A stretch of DNA of 64,000 nt from Synaphobranchus kaupii (Eukaryota; Chordata; Actinopteri; Anguilliformes; Synaphobranchidae), in the NCBI GenBank assembly GCA_029718625.1, contig CM056381.1, positions 50,958,157-51,022,156 on the forward strand, given 5' to 3'. Positions within the stretch are counted from its first letter, which is position 1. Each line of letters starts with the position of its first letter. The translations under genes were made by a program, and so were the position numbers. The notes under the pieces were generated by a model. The model was not told the DNA's origin. It saw nothing but the letters and a program-made list of their open reading frames with translations, and made no database searches. This document shows positions 42,620-54,819 of the stretch, piece by piece.

Positions 42620-45600
42620 GAGGGCTAATCTCTGGCTAATGGAGATGGGATTCGCGACTGGATGTTTGGGAGTGAAGTAGGAAGTTGGGGTGGATTTCAG
42701 GATTCTTTCGTGTGCCGTTCTGTGGGTGGTTAGACACAACCACACCCTCCAGTGAAGGCAGTATGAATGCAGTGAATTGATTCGTTTAATCCAGGCTACG
42801 GTGAGCACGGGGAATCGGGGAAACACAGTGCCTTGGATGGCCGCTGTGGCTTTGGGCCTGTGTAGGCCTCTCCCTTCAGGTAGGCCCCCAGGCCTCCCAC
42901 CTCAGTGTAAACATAGCCTCTGCCTTCATACACCCCCTCCCCCCCATTCTTCTCAGTTCAGTCAGCAGGAAAAGCTCTCATTTTCTAGAAGTCTGCTGAA
43001 AATTGTAGAAAGGAGCAGAAGGTCCTACTTACAATTCAAATGTATTTATTTGTATCGCGCTTCTCACAAAGGGCATTGTCACAAAGCAACTTTACACTAC
43101 TTCCACTACTGTTAGTGCTAGAGATCCGGGCCTGAAACCCCCACAGTGTATGCCGCCTTTGGTTCCAGAGTGACAGTATAGTGTTTGCAAGCCTTTGCTA
43201 CTGCCAGAGGATTAACCAACTAGGTTAAATCAACTAACTGTTTCCTCAATTGAACCAGTGTAATCTCCCTTTAGCTGTGAGAGCACTGTTGCTTTAAAGA
43301 GATTGGAATCCCCGCTAGACTGTGACCCTCCGTGACTAGAGCTCAGTCGCTTTAATCTACAGCGTAGTAGCCTATTCAAGTCTCTTTACTCCTCCACATT
43401 GATACACACTGTGTATCACAAAAAAAACAAGTCAAAAAGTTTGTATCAATAGTAGCACAAAGCAAAGCGCTTTACTCAGTGCATGCTGCCTCAGAGCACA
43501 GTTGTGCGCTGTGAAGTGCAGCCCTAGCTGGCTGCTCTGCACAGCAAGACACGATGTTGCTTACAGTAAAACTTCCATTTGATGCAGAGTCAGCAAGAGT
43601 TGGCCTCTTAATAGCCGGGAATACACGCATACAAATGCAAATAGGTGCCAGTCTCCAATAATATACTGGAGAAAATTAAGAAATATTGATGGAAAATACA
43701 CCAGCACTAAGACGCCTGATTCTAATTATCAAGGTCTTGATCGAAGACCATAATTCATTAGTTAAAGCAGGTGTCGCGGTGCTGGGCTAAAACAAAAACT
43801 GCACCCACATCGGCCCTTTTCTTATAAGATGTGTGAGTGCAGGTTTATTTTATTTTATTATATTTGCTTTTGGCTCAGTACCTGAATAATTTTTGTCGTC
43901 ACTGTCTTCATTTTGAGGTGAGCTCATCTAGTCCCCCTTTTTAGTCATAATGTGACCCAGCTGAGTCACCTGGGGAGTGAGAATCTGCCAGGCGCATGAA
44001 TAATGGAAACCGAGTGGTGTACTGTGTGTTTTCTCTGCAGATGGTCACGGGTGAGCCATGTCCCTCTCACTGCGGTCCCTGGCGCTGTGGAAAATGGCCG
44101 CCCTTGTGTACCGCAGGCAGATCAATTAGGCTGCAGGGCTAGCTACGTCATCTTTGCCTTTTTTTAAAACAATATTTATTAAGGATTCTACAAAAGTAAC
44201 AAATGGCACAGTTACCACAGTAACACAAAACAAACACAGAAAAAACACTAGACTAAAGAAAACAGAGAAAAGAGGGCTTAAGAACATTTACTAAAATTGT
44301 GTCTAAGAATAATTTTCTAATTTCGTCAGGGTAAGTACCACGTTAGCAAAAAGTATATGCCTATTTTATCAGTAAGGCCAATACACATTTTCTGCCTAAT
44401 TGTGTGCATCATTAGGCTATGCCAATCCTCCACATAGGCCTAGGTATAGATTAATTAGTATTTTATATACAGTATATATTTCCCAAGATGCACTCAACAT
44501 ACCCCACTACTTTGGTAGGTTTTCTTTTTTTTGGTTGATGATTCTTACAAGAATTAAATGGTGCTTATTAACATTCAGTTCAGTTTCTGTAAATTTTTAA
44601 TAGATGTATCTTTAACAGGAGCATTATTGTGTTACATTGAAGAATGTTGAGCATTAAAGTCATGTTTTATATGCTAAATTATGTTTTGATATGTAATGGA
44701 GTATTGGGAAAGCCAGTCTACATCTACCCAAAAAGAAACGGCTTCAGGGCAGAACCAAAACGGATGCAAAATGACAGAAGGGACATTTTGGATTTTTCCC
44801 AATGCCCCAGGCAAAACGCATCATCTTTGTTGCTGAAATGTTATGAAATATATTTAACTGAAAGGCATGTGAGTATGTATACGTATACCGTAAATATATA
44901 ACTGTAAACCATATACGTTAACGTAAAAATACATACATACATGTCATTTTTTCAATACAGATTGAAAAGCAATGTTTCCAGGGTAAGGAAAGGCATCTTC
45001 ATTTCTGTTCTTGAAAATGTTATGGAATTATAATTAAGTTTGATCTCTTTGGGGGGACTATGATACAATTATAAATGTTAAAATAATAAAGGTCGAGCTT
45101 AATTCATAGCAGTTAATATTGTAGTATATAAAAAGATATCCCTTTCAATATGATGAGCTTAGTTATTATTATAATTTTTTTACCCCTGTTTAAATGCCCG
45201 AATGTATTTGTAAGCCAAGCTCATTTCTTTGTCAGTAAGGGAGAGTGCAGACAAGCACTCGCTCTCCTCCGAAACGTGATGTCAGCTGCCGCATCTTCTC
45301 ACTCCGTGGTTCACCAGTTGAGGTCACAGAGTGAGTTGGAGGAACACACTTGATGTTCCGCTTGTGCAGGCAGACTGTGGACGCTGCGCTGAACAGTGGG
45401 AGTGTCACTGGTGCCATCTCACCGACTGAAATCTCTTCCCTTCCCAAGGCATTGCTACCCCCCAATCATGCACCACTGTTTTTGGTTGCTGGCCACAACC
45501 AGGAATGGCATTATCTAGATTCAGTAGACCATGGGGCTTGTCCACATACTAGAACAGTACCTTAATGGGATGAACCACTCTTCAGTCCTCGGCTTAGAGT

Positions 45601-46335
45601 TCTAATGGGGTTGGGTGTCCAGGGTGTATTTGTGTTATTATACTGGAAGCCAGTGTGCGGTGGTCTTCAACGGATTCTGAAAGGGTGGCAAAGGTATCGC
45701 ATTTGCAAACCAGACAGGGTGTGGGGTGCAACACACCGACAGCTGGTGATCAAACGGTGATATCCACTGCTGCCATATTAGTCATTTTATTCTCCAACAC
45801 TAGGGACAGAGCAACCAAGTGACGTTTTCAGAATATTGCTAGATTAATAGATTTTAATGAGTTATCAATCGATTTATGCCAGAGTGGGTTTATAACCATT
45901 CAGAAAAATGAGCAACATTTCTGCCTAGGCAGTCCCGGGTCCCCACCCCCCCCTTGTAATGCTAGTCAGTTTAAGACACATATTTAAGGACAATCTGGTA
46001 ACTTTCAGCTCTGGGGAGCTGGCTGCACCAATTCAATGTGTCAGCGTCCAATCCATATTCACAACATCCATCATGGTGCAGTGATGAGCTAATAATAGTT
46101 TTGCTGAAGTCGTCATTTTGTTGAACAAAGGGAAGAGGGAAAAGTTTGAAGCATAAATTGCGGTCCCTTAGGAATGTCTGGACTGTACAGAGATGGAGAT
46201 CTGAGTCTGATTAGCGCAGGCTTCTCATCTATTGGCCTATTTCGACATCAAAGGAGACTGGCGCCCGAATTTAAGACAGTACTCTAGGATTCTGCTCCTT
46301 TGAACTTTGTCACACTATCATCTAATTTACTCAAA
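42620..46335. other. acap2 intron 1, sparse region
   Basis: A LINE/SINE-tail-like stretch at 43033-43105 (caaatgtatttatttgtatc, then caaagcaactttacac) resembles 3' ends common in fish retroposons. Otherwise AT-rich with no exon recognised. The open frame at 44644-44901 has no known domain and no splice context. Confidence 0.4.
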
Positions 46336-46339
46336 ACAC

Positions 46340-46972
46340 CTGCAAAGTTTATCTCAGTTTGATTCAGTATGCGGAAGACTGCAGACTTGACAATTGGCCA
46401 GAAGACCATCATTGACACCCTCCAGAAGATAGGTAAGCCACAAAAGGTCATCGCTAAGGAGGCTGGCTGTTCACAGTGCAGTGACCAAGCATATCAATAG
46501 AAAGTTTAGTGGAAGGGAAAAATGTGGCAGGAGAAGGTGCACAAGCAAAAGAGATGACCGTAGGCTTCAGCGGATTGTCAAGCAAAGACAATTCCAAAAT
46601 TTGGCGGAGATGCAGAGGGAGTGGACTGAGGCTGGAGTCAGTGCTTCAAAAACCACCACGTACAGACGTATCCGGGACATGGGCTACAACTTTCGGATTC
46701 CTCGAGTCAAGCCACTCCACTCATTCTCTGAAATAACTGAAGTAAATGCTCATTTTCGACACACTATTCTAATTTCTTGAAATACTGTTTTGGGGGGTTT
46801 TCTGGAGCTGTAAGCCAAAATTATGAAAAATGAAACAAATAAAGGCTAGAAATATTTCACTTTGTGTGTAATGAATCTATAATCTATGAAAGTTTCACTT
46901 TTTGAATGGAATTATGGAAAAAAAAAAAACTTTTCCATGATATTCTAATTTTTTGGAAAGGATCTGTATAAG
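46340..46972 (+). mobile_element. Internally deleted Tc1-like relic
   Basis: The helix-turn-helix half of a transposase is readable (TIGQKTIIDTLQKIG region at about 46390, then DDRRLQRIVKQRQF, RIRDMGYNFRIPRVKP to about 46710). It then jumps to the 3' end (aaaggctagaaatatttcac, then ggaaaggatctgtata at about 46972). The whole DDE catalytic core is missing. No matching left terminus is found. Confidence 0.72.
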
Positions 46973-47424
46973 CTAAGTAAACTACACACGCCTTCTGGCT
47001 GGCTATACTGGCACAGTATTAGAGCTACAACTTCTCATGTGTTATTAGCTTGTGGGAGTGAATGCTCAATCACAACTATCTTTTCCAGAGTATAGACTGC
47101 AGGTTGTCCTGTACTCCTGTAGTTGTGGGGACTCTTTAGATCAACAGTCCCCTTGCTTCACCAGAATGAGTACTGTTCAAATAGTACCAACCACACACAC
47201 TGTTAGAATGTGGATGTGGTGCCACACAAACACAGTGTTGGAATATGAATGTGCTGTGAAGCACCCGGTGTTAGACTGTTGATGTAGTGTAACACACATG
47301 GTGCGATGTTGTGCCATACACACAGTATTATAATATACTGTATATAGCCGGTCTGTAGCGCGTTTGGGATTACCCCCTTTTTACACAGTATTATAACTTC
47401 GGCAATACTGTATCGGCCTGTACA

Positions 47425-48452
47425 GCATGGTTTTTCCTGGCAGAGAAATGGGTTTTGGCGGTACCTATGGGAGCTCACGTAGTGCGCAAGCAGCAAATTT
47501 TTTTGCATTAATTTCACCGTAAATACAGTTTTTGGAGTACAAAGAGCCCATGTAGGCTTTGGTTGTAAAGTACCAGTAGGGTTGTGTTTAGGAGTTAGGT
47601 TTTAGAAATCAAAGGTCCTTGAAACTTTTTGAATATTACACCATTTAGGGTATTTTGATAGCGCACAAATAGAAAAATAAATAAACAACACTCTAAAACA
47701 GAAATAAAAAATAAGTGTAGCTACAAGTTTAAAAAAAAAAAAAAAAAACGTACAAAAGCACAGTGTGTTTTTACATAACAGCAACGTAGACTATTTCAGC
47801 CCTAAATACGATAGGTCACTGTGGAAATGTCGACTGTACGGGACTTTGACGAAGATAAACTCTTCAGGGTTAATCATAATACAGTGGTAGCTGCATATAG
47901 CCTACAGGTAAGATATTTGGTTTCATTAACATATTTATAGCTATGAGAGATTTAGGAGAAAAAAAATGAGGTGTCTTCTAAACCAAAAGTGCATCAGGTA
48001 GCCTACTGTACAGCCAGTAGCCTACAGTAAGCAATGGAAATTTTATGCATTTTACAGTCTGTGGCTGTGGCAAGACGAGGGTCGTAAGCGCTTTGGGCTA
48101 TTAATAGCACCCTCTTATATTGCACTGCAGTATCAATCCTGCGGGTTTTCTTAAAGCTGTAGCCTAGTTTATAATTTAAGACAAACATGAATACTGTAAT
48201 TGGGACCAATACGTCTAATGGGGTGCCAACGTGGATCAGGTTAAAGCTTTTACCTTTTCAGAAGTTGGGGCTTCAAAGGTAGCCTAATTCAAAATTGGAG
48301 TGTGTTCCATCCATTTAATAAAATTAATTCGGATATCATTTTATTTGCCGTTTTCTCAATTATTGTCATTTTGGCGGTCGCGGTTTCCCTTTAGCGGTCC
48401 GGGAAATCATTTTGGCGGCCGCCAAATAATTTACTATGTAGGAAAAACCCTG
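47425..48452. mobile_element. Possible hAT-type inverted repeat element
   Basis: The left end (catggtttttcctggcag, then ttttggcggtacc) is the approximate inverse of the right end (ggcggccgccaaataattta, then aggaaaaaccctgg). Both resemble hAT ends, but I find no target duplication and no transposase. Low confidence in the boundaries. Confidence 0.4.
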
Positions 48453-49068
48453 GTATACTTTAAACCTGGGGATACTAGTACATTGTTTCCTTAATAACTG
48501 CAGCTTGAAGTTCAAAGTAAATTTTCAGGCAGTCTGAAAACAAAGGTTGGTATTTATTTATTTTTTTAAATTAAAATTTAAAAAAAAAAAGTGTATAGTT
48601 GGGTGCCATGTCAGTGACCCTTACAAGACTGAAATATAAATCGGCTACCTGGTACATTCAACTATACAGTGTTCCTGGGTTTTTTTCGCTCATAGAATTG
48701 AAACATCCTTTGTGGTTTTATGGCAGCTGATTATAAGTTGTCAGTATTGCAGCTATGTCTAGATGTATAATAGGAAGTAGTTGCATGCATTCCCTGGTAT
48801 ATTTTTTGTGATGAACATCTCTATTCCCTGTTGCCACCCGATCTTCCATCGCAGCTGGAGTAAGGTCCTGGAAGCACGAGGTGTTAAGATTTATTTTTAT
48901 TGTCGAGGGCTCTTATGAAGATTTACAGGGCTGTTCTGTAAGAGTGCTGTGTAAATGGGTGTTCTCCTTGAGTCGTCCTGAAGTGCAGATACCACCAGAC
49001 TACAGAATGCACACAGCTCAGCGAAACTGAGAAAATTGCTGCAGTTTTACGTAGTCAATTTTTTGCTA
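48453..49068. other. acap2 intron 1, no feature
   Basis: A poly-T/A stretch near 48555-48590; nothing else recognisable. Confidence 0.4.
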
Positions 49069-49241
<173 letters not shown>

Positions 49242-49689
49242 TGCACAATAGTACTTATACACCCGTGCACACACAGAGTTTTAAAGATGCTGAAAACAGG
49301 TCCTTGCACGTCACCACGAACAGCTGCAGTTTCTCTGCTTGTTTAACCTGAGACAAAAATAATTATGCACAGTTCAAGCCCTTTCCCAGACACTCTGACT
49401 GTTAAAGATACACGTGCGCCAAATTTTTTATCTCTCTCTCCCCTCCATTTCTCTCTACCTTTCTCTTTCTTTCTCTCTCTCTTTCTCTCTGTTTTGGTGA
49501 ATATGATATTTTTATGTCTGGAGTAACTCTGCAGGAGTTGCTTTCTTCAGCCGTGGACCATGCTGTGATTAATCTTGCTCCAATATGAGCTGCGTTGTAA
49601 TTTAATCTAACTGGGTTTAGCTAGAGGTCAGTGTGGTACAGAATAGAATTATAATCATAACCAAATAAAAACAAGGCCACATGCTTGGA

Positions 49690-50505
49690 TATTAAATGCA
49701 GCTTGAGTCTCAACCATGACGACCCCAAAAAACCTTCCTAATTCTAGCTCGCCCTTCTTGACTAACCAATGTTATATTGCTTCCTCCCAACTGAAGAGCT
49801 AGGCTATATAGAATCTGATCAGTTGCATGCACCATTTCAGTCTGGTTTCCGGGCCTGCAAGTCACAAATTACCTTATGTCTGCCTCATGTCTCTTATATT
49901 TAAAAGCAGTCCATTTGACACAAATAATCATTTGTCATCCTCATAGAGCATCTTAAAACAGCGTAGGATGGGCTTTCTCTCTCATTTCATAGCCTGTCTT
50001 TAAAATAAGTGTGCTGCGTGTCTCTACATAATTTGCAATCTGATACAACACCAGTCCCCCATGCGGGTCCCGAAGGTTCTGTACTAGTGCGACTTTGGTT
50101 CATAATTTATACGCTTCCCCTTGGCCAGATTATCCACCATCCTGGTCTTGTGTTTCACCGTTATGCCTACGACACACAGCTGTCTCCGGTCACCTTTTAG
50201 TAACGGGCTTGATTTCCTCAAACATGGATGCAACTTTTCGATTAAATAATATTTTTGCAGTCTGTTAAAAGCATGACTGAGACAGTATTGTTCAATTACT
50301 AAAGCATTGCTCACTAGAGATCTTCCTCGTCATTTGCTGAAACTATGATCCATGTTTTTGTTATCCCTAGGTGCTGATCAGTGTTTAGTCTATTTCTTTC
50401 ATTGTATTTGTCTGCTCTGTTTGATTTTGTTTTTGTTCTGCTCTGTACATGTTCATTTATTGTTTGAGTGTGAGAAAAGCGCTATATAGATAAAATGCAT
50501 TCTTC
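49690..50505 (+). mobile_element. Old L2-type LINE relic
   Basis: Scattered RT motifs survive: FQSGFRACKSQIT-like at about 49840, GPEGSVLVRLWF at about 50070, and RYAYDTQL at about 50160, where the catalytic YADD has become YAYD. The end carries agcgctatatagataaaatg, a LINE 3' tail. Heavily mutated. Confidence 0.6.
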
Positions 50506-50759
50506 TCATTCGCCTTCACCTTTTCCTTTAGCTTCTCCTCGTTCGGGGTCTTGTTCAGGGCAACAGTCACACTCATGCTGGGGCGAATTCTAGTAACCCA
50601 CAGTTTTAATATAAACACATTTCTATTCTATGGAAAATTGAGCCCTCTCCCAAAAACCTAGACGACAATATGTAGGCCATTTTTGTATGCTATGGAAAAT
50701 TGACCTTATCCAAAAATAAATGACTGCTGGGCATTTTCTTATCACCATACAGGGGTCAT

Positions 50760-52271
50760 TGTCATGAACCTAATACGGGCTGGACCCAAATGCAACGACC
50801 AGGAGGCAGGGGGACAGAAAAAGGTCATTTATTACTATAGCTTGGGGTAGTCCCAAGCTGTACACAAATAGTAACAACAATAATAACAAAGTCAGGAATT
50901 TCTCCGGAACTTGAATCTGCTCCAAGCCGGAGCTGGACTTGAACGGCAACAGGTTGTTCCAAGCCGGAACTGGACTTGGTGCTGGAACCCTGGAGTTCCA
51001 ACCGGAACTGGGCAGGACAGGAAACTGGAATGGATTAACCGGAACTGGATCACAGGAACATGGAGTTGTTCCAAACCGGAACTGGACTGGACTGGGACTG
51101 GATAGTCAAACTGGAACTGGATAATAGGAACACGGAGTGTTCCAAACCGGAACTGGACTGGACTTGGACTGGATAGTCGAACTGGAACGGATTAACCGGA
51201 ACTGGATCACAGGAACACGGAGTTGTTCCAAACCGGAACTGGACTTGGTACAGGACACTGGATGTTCCAAACCGGAACTGGACTTGGTACGAGAAACTGA
51301 AGTTCCACACCGGAACTGGGCTGACAGGAACTGGATCGGGTTAAACTGGAACAGGACAACTGGAACACTGGAATGTTCCAGACCAGAACTGGACTGTGCG
51401 GGTCTCTCAGGTAAGTTCCAAACCGGAACTGGACAGGAACTGGACTGGACGGAACTGGACAGACAGGACAACCGGTTATGGAAATTAAATGGAATGGAAG
51501 GAGGGGGAGCCGAGGAATACTTATACAGGTAACCAGGTACTGGAAGCAGAGGAAGGGGTAGCGGCTGGATACGGCAAGGCAGAGCAGTGCAGCGGAGCTC
51601 AGGTTGGCCCGGTTGGGGCAGCAGGGCAACAGTGGTGGATGCAACCGTAGCCGTAGCAATGGCGGTAGCCACGGCCGGACAAGAACCACTGTAGTATGGA
51701 GAAGCAGAACACCCAGCTGCGGGCGCAACGTCAGGTGGAGGCAGAGGTACCGCAACACATACAGGGAGTGGTAAACAGCTACAGACTGGCAGAAACAGCA
51801 GAATGGTGGTTTAATGAGACAGGCAATATTCAGGCAGGAAGAACCGTAAACAGACAGGAGTGGTTAGCAAACAACAGTAGGTAGAGAGCATTTAAGCACC
51901 GCAACAAAACAAACTGAAGTTTTAGAGGAACAGGACAGGGATTCAAAGACCAGGATACAAACGAACAACGTTAACGAACTGGCCCTGAATAGCAGCCAGC
52001 CGGAGGGTTAAATAGGGAAGTGAGATTGGAATCAATTAAGAAGGCGTGCAAATGTAAGCGAGGGTGATTGAACAATTGAAGTGTGAGGAATGCATGCAGC
52101 AACGGGGAAAGGAGATAGGCTGAAACCGGAGTGGGGAAAAGGAGTGAAACAAACGGAAGGAATACGCCCAGTCTGCAGCAACGAGGAAAACACGGACAAA
52201 GGGAATCAAACATGACACGGAGGGAAAGGGCAAAACACGGAAAATGGACAGGATGGGAACGGAACGTTACA
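50760..52271 (-). repeat. 3' LTR of the Gypsy element, 1512 bp, with GGAAC-type repeat array
   Basis: On the minus strand it runs from TGTAACG at 52271 to TTCATGACA at 50760 (TG...CA). Three blocks can be named by comparison with the other LTR: A (51976-52271), B (about 51565-51975) and C (50760-51565). Block C contains a stretch (50900-51470) in which accggaactgg recurs at least ten times with irregular spacing. It also contains the palindrome agcttggggtagtcccaagc (50840-50859). Confidence 0.85.
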
Positions 52272-52284
52272 GTACCCCCCCCTT
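52272..52284 (-). promoter_or_regulatory. Polypurine tract of the Gypsy element
   Basis: The minus strand reads aaggggggggtac immediately before the 3' LTR start TGTAACG. This is the expected position and composition for plus-strand priming, and it fixes the LTR boundary at 52271. Confidence 0.7.
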
Positions 52285-53761
52285 AATGAACGCCACCTGG
52301 AGGCGTAACCTTATCCGGGAACAGATTGTGGAAGTCGAGAATGAGAGAGTGGTCCAAAATAAGGCTTTTATGGAGCCAGGACCGCTCTTCGGGGCCATAC
52401 CCCTCCCAGTCGACAAGGTATTGAAAGCCCCGGCCCTTGCGGCGAATATCGAGTATGCGACTCACCGTGTAGGCCGGGGCGTTGTCAATGATCCGGGGCG
52501 GAGGTGGAATGACCGCCGGGGCACTGAGGGGGCTGGAGGCGACAGGCTTAACTTGACTAACGTGGAACACAGGATGAATCTTAAGGGAAACAGGGAGCGA
52601 GAGTTTAATGGAAACGGGGTTAATGATACAGAGAATAGTGAAGGGACCAATAAAAAGGGGTTGAAGCTTTTTCGAGGTGGATTGAAGGGGAATAGTGGCT
52701 GTGGAAAGCCAGACCTGCTGACCGGGCTTGTACTGCGGGGCTGTGGTCCTGTGAAGGTCCGCCAAGCGTTGAGTACGGGAAATGGAACGAAGGAGTGCGG
52801 TGTGTGTCAGCTTCCACATCCGCTTGCACCTAAGGAGGTGGGACTTGACGGTAGGGACCGCCACCTCAACCTCCTGGGCCGGCAGGAGGGGGGGTTGGTA
52901 CCCCAAGGAGCATTCGAAGGGGGACATCCCCGTGGCAGTGCTCTTAAGGGAGTTATGCGCATACTCCACCCAAGGGAGGAAACGGCTCCAGGAAGAGGGA
53001 TTGCGAGCAGTCACGCACCGCAGGGCGGCCCCCAGGTCCTGGTTCGCCCTCTCCGTCTGGCCGTTAGTCTGAGGATGGAACCCTGAAGACAGACTCGCAG
53101 ACGCGCCCAGGGCCACACAGAACGCCTTCCAAACCTGGGAGGAGAATTGGGGCCCATGGTCAGAAACAATATCGGAGGGGATCCCATGCAGCCTGACCAC
53201 GTGCAGCACCAGGAGCTCCGCTGTTTCAAGGGCGGAAGGTAACTTAGGGAGAGGGATAAAGTGGACCTCCTTGGAGAACCGGTCCACAATTGTCAGAATA
53301 GCGGTGTTACCCTCTGACAAAGGTAGACCGGTGACGAAGTCCACGCCAATGTGGCTCCAAGGACGGCCCGGGACAGGAAGGGGGTGGAGAAGACCGGAGG
53401 GAGGCTGGTGGGATGCCTTGCTCCTGGTGCAAACAGGGTAGGCCAGGACGAAGGCACGGGTATCCCCCTTGAGGGTGGGCCACCAAAAACTCCTCCTGAC
53501 AAGGGCGATAGTCCTGGCAACTCCTGGGTGACAGGCCAGACGGGAGGCGTGAACCCATTCCAGGACCTGGGAACGGACGGAGTCGGGAACAAAGAGAGAG
53601 GAATTAGGGTAATTGCGGGGATCCGGTTGGGAAGCCTGGGCGGCCTTCACGGTTTCCTTGATTTCCCAGGACACCGCAGCCACAACACAGGAAGCCGGTA
53701 GAATAGGCTCCGGATCAGCAGGACTGGAAAGGGGGGAAAAAATGCCAGAAGATTGATGCAA
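52283..53761 (-). pseudogene. Gypsy integrase with C-terminal chromodomain
   Basis: The open frame is 492 aa with no internal stop. Order: HHCC zinc finger ([11 protein letters not shown]...YPVCTRSK, where the first Cys of the usual pair is Tyr), catalytic core with Asp (GVDFVTGLP), Asp (VSDHGPQF) and Glu ([11 protein letters not shown]), the IGPF motif, then a chromodomain ([20 protein letters not shown], then [12 protein letters not shown]). The first residues are fused at about 53750 to what remains before RT. The chromodomain typically directs integration to marked chromatin. It is kept intact although the element cannot copy itself alone. Confidence 0.9.
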
Positions 53762-53763
53762 CA

Positions 53764-54417
53764 GTCATAGGGTCTATGAGGAGGCAATGACACAGCACGT
53801 GATTTACAGAAGACTTGCGACAGGTCGTGATATTGACAGGGAACATTAGTTAGCTCCGGTACAGGTTGAGTGGGAACGCTAGGTTTGCCCCCCGAGGGGG
53901 GTAGAGCAGAACGGAGACAGTTGGCTAGACAGTGACTGCTCCAAGCCAGGATCCGCCCGGAACGCCAATCAATATGAGGGTTATGGAGGCGTAGCCAGGT
54001 CTGACCTGGAACCATGGAGGATTGCTTGGAATGGATTAGGAGTAGTTGGATGGTTTCGCGATGATTACCTGACAAAACTAGTTGGAGGGGAACGGTGGAG
54101 TGGGTGACTAACCCCAGGCTCCTACCGTCCAGGGCGAGAGCCGTAATAGGGGCAGATAAGGGTTCGGTGGGAATCCCGAACCTCTCAACAAATGATATGT
54201 CGATGAAATTGGCATTGGCCCCGGAGTCGATAAGGGCAGATGATGAAGCGGTGTTGTTCTTCCAAAGAAGAGTAGCCTTGAATTCTACGCGGCTCTGGGC
54301 TGCATGGTTAGGAATGATCGGGCTCGTCAGTACACCCAGTTTTACTGGCGAGCCACCTCTTTTGGGCGAACAGGACACGCGGCAATCTGGTGGCCTGGTT
54401 TGCCACAATAGAAGCAC
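53764..54417 (-). pseudogene. Gypsy protease and first residues of RT
   Basis: A retropepsin-like protease is recognisable by ALIDSGANANFID, followed by the LALDGRSLG region. It runs into the RT entry ELTNVPCQYHDLSQVF and RPYDC. The frame then leaves the family sequence at about 53765: RT and RNase H (normally about 600 residues) are deleted and the sequence resumes at the integrase N-terminus. Confidence 0.85.
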
Positions 54418-54788
54418 GACTTAGTCTGGAACCGTCGTTGGCGCTCCTCTGCGTCCACAGTGATTTTGCCCAATTGCATGGGTTCCTCCTTGGAGGGCAT
54501 GAATGAGTTCCTCGACCCCTTGAAGGGGGAGGGTTGGCGAACACCGCGAGGCGTGGAGAATGGAATTCGTGAGGGATTCTTCCCTCGTTCACGGGCCCGG
54601 GTTCTGAGACGGTTGTCTATGGCGATGGCCAAGTTGATGAGGCTGTTAAGGGAGCTGGATTCCTCCCGGGTAGCCAGCTGATCCTTTAGCTCTTCGCTAA
54701 GGGCCTGACGAAAGGCCCCCTGAAGTGCGGTGTCGTTCCATCCCGCCTCAGCAGCGAGGGTACGGAACTGAACAGCCATCTCCGCCAC
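54342..54788 (-). pseudogene. Gypsy gag, C-terminal half with zinc knuckle
   Basis: It begins inside gag at SVAEMAVQFRTLAAEAGWND, passes the AIAIDNRLRTRARERGK helix and ends with a CCHC knuckle (CFYCGKPGHQIAAC). It overlaps the protease frame. The N-terminal half is absent, replaced by LTR sequence at about 54820. Confidence 0.87.
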
Positions 54789-54819
54789 ACTGCGACTGCC
54801 CTGCCGAACCTGCCGCTAC

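Noticed and set aside
45150..45565. Two short ORFs that might be exons
   Set aside because: No domain, no matching splice phases with acap2, and the acap2 exon 1 to exon 2 join needs nothing between.
50892..51758. Several ORFs rich in Ser/Val/Pro or in GTG repeats
   Set aside because: They read the GGAAC repeat array inside the Gypsy LTR, on both strands and again in the inverted copy at 54906-55361.
52244..53086. 280-aa plus-strand ORF opposite the integrase
   Set aside because: It is antisense to a frame with clear integrase and chromodomain motifs.
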